A DNA stretch of 60,000 nt from Lingula anatina (Eukaryota > Brachiopoda > Lingulata > Lingulida > Lingulidae): NCBI RefSeq assembly GCF_001039355.2, contig NW_019775491.1, forward strand, positions 188,001 through 248,000, written 5' to 3'. Within the stretch, counting starts at the first letter, position 1. Every line of letters starts with the position of its first letter. A model generated the notes under the pieces. The model ran no database searches and had not been told where the DNA came from. It worked only from the letters and a program-made list of their open reading frames with translations. The translations under genes and the position numbers were made by a program. Positions 16,835 through 29,555 of this stretch are shown here, piece after piece.

Positions 16835-19800
16835 TTATATTAAGTGTCTAAGGAGTCTGTATCTCTTCCTGATATGTCTCAAATGTCTAAGCCGGCGTTT
16901 CGTTCTTCGGTTCTTAAGCACTTGTTTCCCGTTGACCTTACCCCAGACGCCAACTACAAACGACTCGATCTTGCATTCGTTTGTTCCACGGAGTATCTTA
17001 AAGTAACCATCATCTCCCCATTCAGGACCCCAAGAATTTGCACACAACTGAAATTTATAGAAATAAAATTTAAAATAGATTAAAATTGTTTTACCGAAGA
17101 ATAGCGATTACGCTGCAGATTTTAGCGAATTTAGTGTAAAATACGCGCAGATTATCGTTTACTGTTCCAATACTTTAAATAAAAAACATGTCCTGTCCTA
17201 ACCCAATATTTGACTGGCTCTCCTGCCTTCGATAGGTCTAGGCCCCACCTGAAGTACAAAAAAGGCTTGATTTCAATATAATTTTAAAATCATAGATACT
17301 TATACTGTATGCAACAAACGCTGATTCCCGGGTCAGCTACGAGAGAATATCTTCGTAAGCTATATAGCCAAAATCATATTTAGATTAATTGCAGGTAAAA
17401 ATATTAATTCTACCCAAAAGTCTTGAACCCGTAGTGCTGTATATGTATGATATAAATGTGTATTGGATGTTTTCTGTCAATATTGTTGTACATTCTCAGG
17501 CACAATTGAAATAACAAATAACACACAGTTAAAACTCGGTGTCGTAAACCAACAAAATATTTTTCGTCTTACCCTATAATTTTCACAGAATGATAGCCAG
17601 TATCTCGGAATTCAGGCGGATCATTACGGGCGAGATTGGTATATCTGTACACACCATCTTTGTACATATAGAAGTCTTCTTTCACCTCAAAGGTTGCTGG
17701 AATGAAATGACGAGAAATACGGGCCGTGAGAATGAATCTTTAACACGCTGAATTGAATATAAAATGTAAAATCTTCTAACCCTATAGCAAAATATGTTCA
17801 AAGTGCGTTGCTTTCAGTTATCATGCGGTGTGTGCTCTTTTCAGAAAATAGAGGTTACCTTGAACAGGGCCGTTGTCTAAGATTTCTTTCATTATTTCTC
17901 TCTCCTATTGAAATGTAAAATAACATTAGGCAAATAAAAAACAGAAAAACGACAAATAATGACTTTCTCTTTAAAAAAGGTTTTGATACTACAGATTTTC
18001 AATATTTTATACAAAACTTAAGTGCAAACATACTTTTATGCACCTCTATCAAATCTGATATACATAAGCTTTAATTGTTATCCGAAAACAAAATTTATCA
18101 CGGAAATTTTCGGTTGAACTTACGCTGGGCGCTATCCTGTACGGTGGTGTTGAGGCATAAACACTTTTTGTCATCCGTCCATTGCCTGGACACCGGATAT
18201 TCCTGGTGTGCATGGCTGACCGGCGGACCATACAGTTCCCTTTGATTTTTGACTGACCACTCGAATAGGGATAACAGTTTTCCTCCACCACTCTGTAAAA
18301 TTATCAACAGTTTAACGCGGGAGTGAGGGAGTGAACGCAGTTAACGCAATAATTTTCTATATTCGAAATTCAACATACAGTAAAGGCCCATCGGTAGGAT
18401 ATTCATAACACTGTGCATTTGGCTAGAAAAAGTACGCTTGATTCAAAATTTGATCTATTGTCTGTGGAAGTTGGGTCAACTAAGCAAATAAAAAGATCCC
18501 CTTTTTTTCAGAAAAAAAGATCCTCTTTGAAAGAGCTGGCTACGGGTCTAAGTACCAACATATGATGTACGTTGACGGGACCACAAGGGTTTTAAAATTG
18601 CATTCGAGTCAAGGGTACATATTGCTAAATCGGATAAGTTTACTCTGTGTTTCTATTCTTTAATATAAAACCAAATAAGTGAGTTACCCAGTTTTCCTCA
18701 TATACCACCACGCCCTGTCCAGGTGCCCTCCTTCACAGCCAAACTGGTTCTTGGAGTTGCAAGAAAGCAACTGCTGAGGAGACAGCATGTCGTTTATACC
18801 GCCATGAGAATGGATGGTCAGACGATCGGATGCAACGCCTGGAAATTGAACGAATACAACGTTACTTTTTACCAGTTTAGAAAAAACTTAACAATTTTGC
18901 TTGGAAAATTTTTTGACAAAAAAGGAAATTTAATTCTCATTGATCGGCGTAGTTTGCATTCTCTTACATTCATGTGCGCACGGGCCTAAATATGTTAAAA
19001 CTATCTATGGCAAATCACTGCACATCTGCTCTTGCTGGGCAATCATGCAGTGCACACAAATCTCAGACCACGCTCAGGTATGTTTGTTTTTGAAATATAC
19101 CTCTGCAGTAATTATAGAAACACCATCTTCAGGTTAGACACTACAACGCACAGCATGCATAGATTGTGTGGTATATGCCTTGAACATTGTCATTATACAG
19201 CACTTGGATTGACATTTTGTCATCACCTCTTTAGCATTATCAAACATTTTAATCTGATCGTGCTCGCTGATTTGACTTCAAAGTTGACACAAGGCATCTG
19301 ATGTCACTGGCGAGAGCAGGAGAGCCTGTGTCGCATTCCGGTAACTATATAGCACTAGCCGAACAAACTGGGGTGATGCAACCTGTCCATTACCTATGAC
19401 AGCGCATTGCTAACTAAATGGAAATGTTATCTACTGCAGATATGTACTTCTAACGCCAAATACTGTCATTTGAAGAAACGTAATTGAAACATTAGTATTT
19501 ATCAAATTTCGCTGCCATTAGTGAAAATACGCATCGTCTAGAATTCGCGAAATATCATCTTCCCCCAGAACTGTTTTCGAGACATTTGGTTTTATTGTAT
19601 GCCCGTGCAACTCAAACAAGAAATGAGATACTCTGGGCACTGGTAAGGTACTGATGGGCTCACGCTATGCATGCATGTCATGTAATGCAATGGATAGTAT
19701 GTTACTACTTTAACACACATCACACCGAGTTAAACAAGTTCGTAGACTGATAAAACACTTGATAAAACGTGCTGTTACTATCAATTTGAAGTAAAACTCT

Positions 19801-22800
19801 TTGTAAACATGTCATTCAATTTTAAAGTCCATTTAAATGTAGGTCTATACTTTTTTAATCTGCAGAGACCAGACTCCTTTACCAAAGCCAAAACGATAAC
19901 TTTAATTGAAAAAAAGTAAAACTTTATTCCCAAAAGCTAAAGTATTTTTAATTCTGAATGCAAAATCTTTATTGTGTACTGGAAATTAAACCTGTTAAAT
20001 GAAAAATGGATAAAAGAAAAAGCATTCCTTATTTCAACATTCACTTTAACAAAGCAAAACACTTAACCAACACATTTGCGTAAATTTCATAAAGCATTTT
20101 AAATTTAAAAGACTTTAAAGCACAAGAACATACAATGCAATGCACATTTTCACAATCACCTGTGGTAGAGAAAGCCCATGAAGCTCCGCAATTGCCCTGA
20201 TCCTGCACCGGATGGATCATTCCGGGCCATCTTGACCTGGCGTCAAAGAAATCCGGAAGGATCTCGTTCACGTGGACCCTGAGTGACGTCATGCGTGCCA
20301 CTGAAGGACCGGGTTCCATGGTCCCCAGTCGGTACTTTTTGCCGTCCTTCAGCTTCAGCCCCCACAGGAATGTATAGTTTGATGACTGCCAGCTACACGG
20401 TGATCAAAAATATTGAGTAAAACATTCAACAGGCCGTGACGTAGTAGTGAAATCGATTTGTTCTACGTATAAACAATGGCTTTGGCATCTGAATTTTTTA
20501 TAAACAAAAAAGAATATTGCTGCTAAAAAGGCAAAAAAAATTTTTTCAGAGATTTGTTGTCTGAATTTATTTGAAATATGGCAACTAACCCATAGTTTTG
20601 AGTGTTCACTGTGTTGATGTGTTCCGGTCGCAGAACGCAGGCAAAGTTTGTACAAGACCAGGATCCATATTTTGAACTACCCATGGGATCCGAGACACAG
20701 GTGCTGCAAGCGGAAAGGAAATTTGTTCTGGCGTTCAACATCTAATCATATAATATCCAATATGTCAGAAAAAGAAAGTTAGAATGTGTTTCATTAAGCG
20801 TAATCGGACTAATTAAGCGCTCAGAAAGAAAATTACAAAAAATACAAATGGCTTTTTAAAGCAGTGATGTCCTAACAAAGCAAGGGATAATTTGAAATGT
20901 ATTGAAAATTATGCACATCATATATCAAAATTTTATCATGTAAATGGTATACTCACCAGGTGTTGCAGTTTCTTTTTAAGACCGTCCCATATTTGTAGTA
21001 ATCGCCATTGTCTTGGCAAATGACTGAAAAACACAATAATGATGCTATATGCTACATACTGGTTTTAAAGTAATTAGAACTATCAGAATTTATGCAAACT
21101 AAAAAAAATCGCAATAGTACCATAAAAACCAAGCAGGATAATGACATTGCAAAAATAAATGTTGTGCTAAAATGACTACTGGTAACATTAAATTTGAAAT
21201 GGATAGATAAGAAATAATTCCTAATCATCTTTATTTTTAGTATCCTTTTGCCTTTGATATACAGTATAAACGATGTTTTGACACCCCCTTATTGTTATAG
21301 CTGGTACCAACAGCATTTTGAGGTATTATCCGTTTAGGTAATCTGCCGAGTTATTTTATCACGTGGAAAATGTAGACATCAACGTATGCATGCTTTCTAT
21401 TTGCAGTCTGGGTTGTTTTGTCAGGGCAGTCACACGTGTTGTCCTCACACAGACCTCATACGTAACTAACAACAGAGCCCTCAGTTTGCTTTTCAGAACA
21501 GGACTATTTTTCTGATATCATTGATAAGCTGCATTTATGTTGCCTTCTCTGTTATTATACTTAATGATGAAGTTGAACCACTAATCTTGGAAGTTGTTGT
21601 CAATTTAATGTTATCCTCATACCGTTTATACAAAATATATTAGGGTCTGTTACACGTACATGTACATTAACAGGGTTGAGGGGCATCTTACGCATCATAA
21701 ATGCATGCACGTGTGAAAAGTACCAAACTGTAACTGGTCCAATACCTGACCGTAATTGAAAGTTGCATCACATCAATTAATAAAATAGTTCAACCTGAAT
21801 CATCGAAAACCAATTTAAGTTGTTCATTCAACGTTTTGAAATCGTCAGGACTCGTATGCCTATCAATGTATAGATTTAAACGGTCTAATGTGTCAGTCCA
21901 CCCCAGTACCCAGACTGTCAACACGACCAATCTCAGCTAAAAGTTAGATTACTTTCAGGTCTCCTGAAACGATATTGATAGCATTATCATCATCACGGAT
22001 GGCAAATAAAGAAATTCTTTCTCGCCCCTTTATTTATTGAGTGGATAGGAAAATGAGCTAAATACGGTGTGATAGCCCGAACGGCTGCAAGCCTTGAATA
22101 TACCTGTGTTAAGTGTTGACTTTCTCACCTGTGCCCTTGGTGCCAGCAAACATTTTGTTGGTTTGCACCAAGATTTCAAGAAGAAGTCATAAATCGAGAG
22201 TCCTAATAGTTATCCTTGGTTTCACTGACAGGAGTACGCGTTCGGGCTTCCCAGATTGAATCGATATCGAGTTGCGTCTAACATGAAAGTGCTAAAAGCT
22301 GCGATAATTATAAGCATATTAATGCAGTACACTTGGAAGTCTTTCTTCATTTCTATAGGTCCTAACTTTGAAACTCTTCGCTTTCAAAATAAATACAGTA
22401 ATTTCAATCACAATCTTGTTTAACTGCGAGGTTTACATAACACTTCTCTATACTGCCAAAAAACGCGCAATGCTACTTTAAGCAGAGCAACATGTTTGTA
22501 TGCTTTGTCGTCTTTCATTTACGCATCAATTTTCATATTTTAAACTGTTTGGAAAGAGATTGACTACAACAGAAAACTGATCAGACGTTAGTTTTTGTCG
22601 ATCTTTCCCCCGATTTTAAGTGTTTTATTGTCTGCTGTTAAGGCGTAAACTTGGTAAGGCATTGGCCAGAGAACGAACAACCAACACATATTTCATACAG
22701 GTATTTCAGCATTCATGCCATTGTAGATAAGCGCTTCGTTCATCTACAAAAACAAACGTTCGACTTCAGACAATTAATTTGTTTATGCTGTATTTAAAAA

Positions 22801-25360
22801 AAAAAACAAATCTAACAGGTGTATGGTATCTCAAAACCTTTTCTTTTGATGAGGATGTACAACGCGACAAATGGCATTCTTTTGCAGTCTTATAGTTGTT
22901 CGCAGAGCATGAATCTTTTGATATTTCACGCACTACATGTAGGCAGGCGCAATTGAGTGGGGTTACATAGGTTTCAAGGGCAAATTCAGGCTGTCACGCG
23001 AAATTAATGAAAACAAAAACACAAAAGAGGGTTTCTTTGAGGCGGCTTTTCAAGTATATGACAATAATAAAAAACAGTTGTACACTCTTTGCAAGAAAAG
23101 ACTTAAAAGATATATTCTGGAACAATAACGGGCATAAGAACAACTTTGGATTATAATATATCAAGGCTAATAGAACATGCGGCTGAAAACTGGTCTCGGT
23201 TTGCAAAATATTAGAAAATAAAGAAGTGGAATTTCTATAAACCTTCCCTGGCTGCGCCGTGGACAAAACACTGGTATTCCCACCTCATATCCTCACCAGT
23301 CTTTTATATGCTATAATTTTTTTCTTAATTTTCCAGTTTTATATCTGGTTTGAGGGGGGGGGGGGCACATTCCCACTAGGGTCAGTCATGATCTGAAGAA
23401 ACAAACTTACGGTTTGAAAGTACAAAAGAGGCTATAAATCAGTGTTGCATCGTGTGTCTTGTGAACCGCACTACCTGTCGCCAAGCCCCGTCGTCTTAAT
23501 TATTGAACCATTGATTTATACACAGGGAATTCAGTAAACACATTTTATGGTGTCTTCCATGCTAGTTGTGATTACAATCTGTTATAATATCAGATTTACA
23601 CTTACACTACATTTACATTTATTGAAATTTCTCCTGTGTTAAAATGCTGAATTTAAAAAAATCTCCGCCCAAAACACATTTCAGTACATTTTAACCGTCA
23701 AACATTAAATTATCAAATGTGACTTTGTTTTTGTTAACTATTTTCAGTCCAGCTTTCTGGGTTACAGGAACTGTGTGGAGCGCAGTATGACTTTGGAAAA
23801 TAAGATTCCTCGCTCAGTCAGCATCACTAGGTTTTCATAAATCTGGAAGGTAAGCACGCGGGTTTTCTCCAAACACTGACAGTTGGTCCATTGTACGTCA
23901 ATTAGAACACAAGAGGCAATAACGTTATGTAACTTCTCTTATGCGACCACGTTTGGAATGCTAATCCGTACAAGGCATTTTTATACCCAATACTGAATTC
24001 AAAACGCGGGAACAGAAAATATAGCGTTCTTCATATAATACCCTTAATTCGAAGCCTTTTCAATATCAATATCTTTCTTGCAGATGCCTTTTACCATAGC
24101 GTTTGGGATTCTGGTGGTGAAAAGGCGTATTCTCTGAATTCCAACATGACAAAAACATACGATTGGTGGCGTTTTTCCAGCGTTCGACTCCTTTTTTTAC
24201 GGGTGGTCGTCAACTATCCCCATGCAAAGAATTTTAATAGGCAGCCAGGGAGCCATCATCTACTTTCCTGAACTGGATAAATTTGCCAATTCGGCTTACT
24301 TGCGAGGATGCTTTTTTTTCCAATATATATATAGTCTTATAAATGCCAGTCCTTTTTGTCTTGTTCAATTCGTTTTTTATTACACAATCAAACAGTTAGT
24401 TAATCAGTTAGTCAGTTACATGGTCAAGTTAGTTAGTTAGCCAGATTATTCGAAAGTCAGTCAGTCAGACAGACAGACGGCCGGGCAAATAATCAAGCAA
24501 ACAGTGAGGCAGTTTTTTTAACGCATTTTTTCATGTTATTCTTCAAACATACAAACCTTCCATTACATATATCATTAAAAATATTGATATATGAAATACA
24601 TGCATATCCGCTTACGGTGATAGGTATAATACAATATCAAAGGCACCACGCAGTCTCTTTGAAGCTTCGTTTATCAAAAGGAAACCTCTTTGAACGTCTT
24701 TACAGTGAGGCGCACACCAAAACATTGTTCAGCCATCTGTTGCTATATTCTTCAAAAATTCTGGTACAGAAAATTTTGTCTAAGTTTCTACTTCTTTTTA
24801 AGACAGGCAAAATTATCTTTTGTCAATGCCAGGTACTTCAGTTGTTGATATCATGCGAGCCTAATGGCGTGTCCAATCACTTTATTCATTTTGTAAACCG
24901 ATAGGGAAGAGGACAGGTATCGCCATTCCATTTAGTTAAACATCTGGCGAGGCCTCGCTAGTTTACCATTCCCAGCAGCACACGGACCAAAGACTGCGAA
25001 CAATCTGCTTTACACCTAGCATTCAATCAAGGATTATTAGGTTAACGTGTGGTGAATATAGCGGAATATTTTAACGCGCACGACGGCAAAAATGCAAATT
25101 GCCTTCTCAGAGTTTCATTTCGATTTTTTTCTTCCAAAAACCACAGTAGTTTGAAAAAAATGAGCACCTTCAGTTAATCTGTTTCTTTATTTATTTTAGT
25201 TTTTCATCTTCTATGTATTTTTGTCTTTGTTATAATTAATTAATTCATTCATTTACCTAAGTCTATAACACATGGCGTTTTCAATACTGGCCCTCTTCTG
25301 CATTCATTTATTTTCATCTTTCGTGGACAATACTATAGCTCAACACTGTCATCATGGCTC

Positions 25361-25394
<34 letters not shown>

Positions 25395-28300
25395 AAAAAA
25401 GGAGAAAGGAGACCGANTGCTTTTCAGAACAGGACTATTTTTCTGATATCATTGATAAGCTGCATTTATGTTGCCTTCTCTGTTATTATACTTAATGATG
25501 AAGTTGAACCACTAATCTTGGAAGTTGTTGTCAATTTAATGCTGTCCTCATACCGTTTATACAAAATATATTAGGGTCTGTTACACGTACATTAACAGGG
25601 TTGAGGGGCATCTTACGCGCCATAAATGCATGCACGTGTGAAAAGTACCAAACTGTAACTGGTCCAATACCTGACCGTGCATCACATCAATTAATAAAAT
25701 AGTTCAACCTGCATCATCGAAAAGCAATTTAGGTCGTTCATTCAACGTTTTGAAATCGCCAGGACTCGTTTGCCTATTCATGTATAGATTTAAACGGTCT
25801 AATGTGTCAGTCCACCCCAGAACCCAGACTGTCAACACGACCAATCTCAGCTAAAAGTTAGATTACTTTCAGGTCTCCTGAAACGATATTGATAGCATTA
25901 TCATCATCACGGATGGCAAATAAAGAAATTCTTTCTCGCCCCTTTATTTATTGAGTGGATAGGAAAATGAGCTAAATACGGTGTGATAGCCCGAACGGCT
26001 GCAAGCCTTGAATATACCTGTGTTAAGTGTTGACTTTCTCACCTGTGCCCTTGGTGCCAGCAAATATTTTGTTGGTTTGCACCAAGATTTCAAGAAGAAG
26101 TCATAAATCGAGAGTCCTAATAGTTATCCTTGGTTTCATTGACAGGAGTACGCGTTCGGGCTTCCCAGATTGAATCGATATCTAGTTGCGTCTAACATGA
26201 AAGTGCTAAAAGCTGCGATAATTATAAGCATATTAATGCAGTACACTTGGAAGTCTTTCTTCATTTCTATAGGCCCTAACTTTGAAACTCTTCGCTTTCA
26301 AAATAAATAAAGTAATTTCAATCACAATCTTGTTTAACTGCGAGGTTTACATAACACTTCTCTATACTGCCAAAAAACGCGCAATGCTACTTTAAGCAGA
26401 GCAACATGTTCGTATGCTTTGTCGTCTTTCATTTACGCATCAATTTTCATATTTTAAACTGTTTGGAAAGAGATTGACTACAACAGAAAACTGATCAGAC
26501 GTTAGTTTTTGTCGATCTTTCCCCCGATTTTAAGAGTTTTTTATTGTCTGCTATGAAGGCGTAAACTTGGTAAGGCATTGGCCAGAGAACGAACAACCAA
26601 CACATATTTCATACAGGTATTTCAGCATTCATGCCATTGTAGATAAGCGCTTCGTTCATCTACAAAAACAAACGTTCGACTTCAGACAATTAATTTGTTT
26701 ATGCTGTATTTAAAAAAACAACAAATCTAACAGGTGTGTGGTATCTCAAAACCTTTTCTTTTGATGAGGATGTACAACGCGACAAATGGCATTCTTTTGC
26801 AGTCTTATAGTTGTTCGCAGAGCATGAGTCTTTTGATATTTCACGCACTACATGTAGGCAGGCGCAATTGAGTGGGGTTACATAGGTTTCAAGGGCAAAT
26901 TCAGGCTGTCACGCGAAATTAATGAAAACAAAAACACAAAAGAGGGTTTCTTTGAGGCGGCTTTTCAAGTATATGACAATAATAAAAAACAGTTGTACAC
27001 CCTGTGCAAGAAAAGACTTAAAAGATATATTCTGGAACAATAACGGGCATAAGAACAACTTTGGATTATAATATATCAAGGCTCATAGAACATGCAGCAG
27101 AAAACTGGTCTCGGTTTGCAAAATATTAGAAAATAAAGAAGTGGAATATCTATAAACCTTCCCTGGCTGCGCCGTGGACAAAACACTGGTATTCCCACCT
27201 CATATCCTCACCAGTCTTTTATATGCTACAAATTTTTATCTTAATTTTCCAGTTTTATATCTGGTCTGGGGGGGAGGGTCACATTCCCACCAGGGTCAGT
27301 CATGATCTGGAGAAAGAAACTTACGGTTTGAAAGTACAAAAGAGGCTATAAATCAGTGTTGCATCGTGTGTCTTGTGATCCGCGCTACCTGTCGCCAAGC
27401 CCCGTCGTCTTAATTATTGAACCATTGATTTATACACAGGGAATTTAGTAAACACATTTTATGGTGTCTTCCATGCTAGTTGTGATTACAATCTGTTATA
27501 ATATCAGATTTACACTTACACTACATTTACATTTATTGAATTTTCTCTTGTGTTAAAATGCTGAATTTTAAAAAATCTCCGCCCAAAACACATTTCAGTA
27601 CATTTTAACCGTCAAATATTAAATTATCAAATGTGACTTTGTTTTTCTTAACTATTTTCAGTCCAGCTCTCTGTGTTACAGGAACTGTGTGGAGCGCAGT
27701 ATGACTTTGGAAAATAAGGCTTCGTTCACATGCAATGTCTATTTTCTAAATTCTGTTTTCTATTTGCGGTATGTCTTATGATCACGGTCTGTGCACTGAA
27801 TATCCCGCCGCGTAATTACTGGCAGCGCGAGCCAGTTACTATAAGTTACTATAAGTAACTGGCTCGCGCTGCCAGTAATTACGCGGCGGGATATTCAGTG
27901 CACAGACCGTGATCATAGGATAGCGCGAATAGAAAATAGAATTTAGAAAATAGACATTGCATGTGAACGAAGCCTAAGATTCCTCGCTCAGTCAGCATCA
28001 CTTGGTTTTCATAAATCTGGAAGGTAAGCACGCGGGTTTTCTCCAAACACTGACAGTTGGTCCATTGTACGTCAATTAGAACACAAGAGGCAATAACGTT
28101 ATGTAACTTCTCTTATGCGACCACGTTTGGAATGCTAATCCGTACAAGGCATTTTTATACCCAATACTGAATTCAAAACGCGGGAACAGAAAATATAGCG
28201 TTCTTCATATAATACCCTTAATTCGAAGCCTTTTCAATATCAATATCTTTCTTGCAGATGCCTTTTACCATAGCGTTTGGGATTCTGGTGGTGAAAAGGC

Positions 28301-29515
28301 GTATTCTCTGAATTCCAACATGACAAAAACATACGATTGGTGGCGTTTTTCCAGCGTTCGACTCCTTTTTTAAGGGTGGTCGTCAACTATCCCCATGCAA
28401 AGAATTTTAATAGGAAGCCAGGGAGCCATCATCTGCTGTTTCTGAACTGGATAAACTTGCCAATTCGGCTTACTTGCGAGAATGTTTTTTTTTTTTTCTA
28501 TATACACAAAGTCTTATGTCAGCCCTTTTTGTCATTTTCAATTCGTTTTTTATTACACAATCAAACAGTTAGTTAATCAGTTAGTTAGTTACTTGGTCAA
28601 GTTAGTTAGCCAGATTATTCGAAAGTCAGTCAGTCAGTCAGACAGACAGCCGGGCAAATAATCAAGCAAACAGTCAGGCAGTTTTTTAATGCATTTTTTA
28701 TGTTATTCTACAAACATACAAACCGTCCATTACATATATCATTAAAAATATTGATATATGAAATACATGCATATCCGTTTACGGTGATAGGTATAATACA
28801 ATATCAAAGGCACCACGCAGTCTCTTTGAAGCTTCGTTTATCAAAAGGAAACCTCTTTGAGCGTCTTTACAGTGAGGCGCACACCAAAACATTGTTCAGC
28901 CATCTGTTGCTATTCTTCAAAAATTCTGGGACAGAAAATTTTGTCTAAGTTTCTACTTCTTTTTAAGACAGGCAAAATTATCTTTTGTCAATGCCAGGTA
29001 CTTCAGTTGTTGATATCATGCGAGCCTAATGGCGTGTCCAATCACTTTATTCATTTTGTAAACCGATAGGGAAGAGAACAGGTATCGCCATTCCATTTAG
29101 TTAAACATCTGGCGAGGCCACGCTAGTTTACCATTCCCAGCAGCACACGGACCAAAGACTGCGAACAAACTGCTTTACACCTAGCATTCAATCAAGGATT
29201 ATTAGGTTAACGTGTGGTGAATATAACGGAATATTTTAACGCGCACGACAGCAATAATGCAAATTGCCTTCTCAGAGTTTCATTTCAATTTTTTTTCGAA
29301 AACCACAGAAGTTTGAAAAAATGAGCACCTTCAGTTAATCTGTTTCTTTTTTATTTTTGTTTTTCATTTTCTATGTATTTTTGTCTTTGTTATAAGTAAT
29401 TAATTCATTCATTTACCTAAGTCTATAACACATAGCGTTTTTAATACTGGCCCTCTTCTGCATTCATTTATTTTCATCTTTCGTGGACAATACTATAGCT
29501 CAACATTGTCATCAT

Positions 29516-29555
<40 letters not shown>

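Noticed and set aside
20284-20291. TGACGTCA, a perfect CRE
   Set aside because: It falls in a coding exon of the TINAG-like gene (MTSL segment) and is best explained by codons.
24533-24904. 123-codon open frame in copy 1 of the 4-kb repeat
   Set aside because: The matching segment of copy 2 is broken by a small deletion, and the protein shows no family features, so coding constraint is unlikely.
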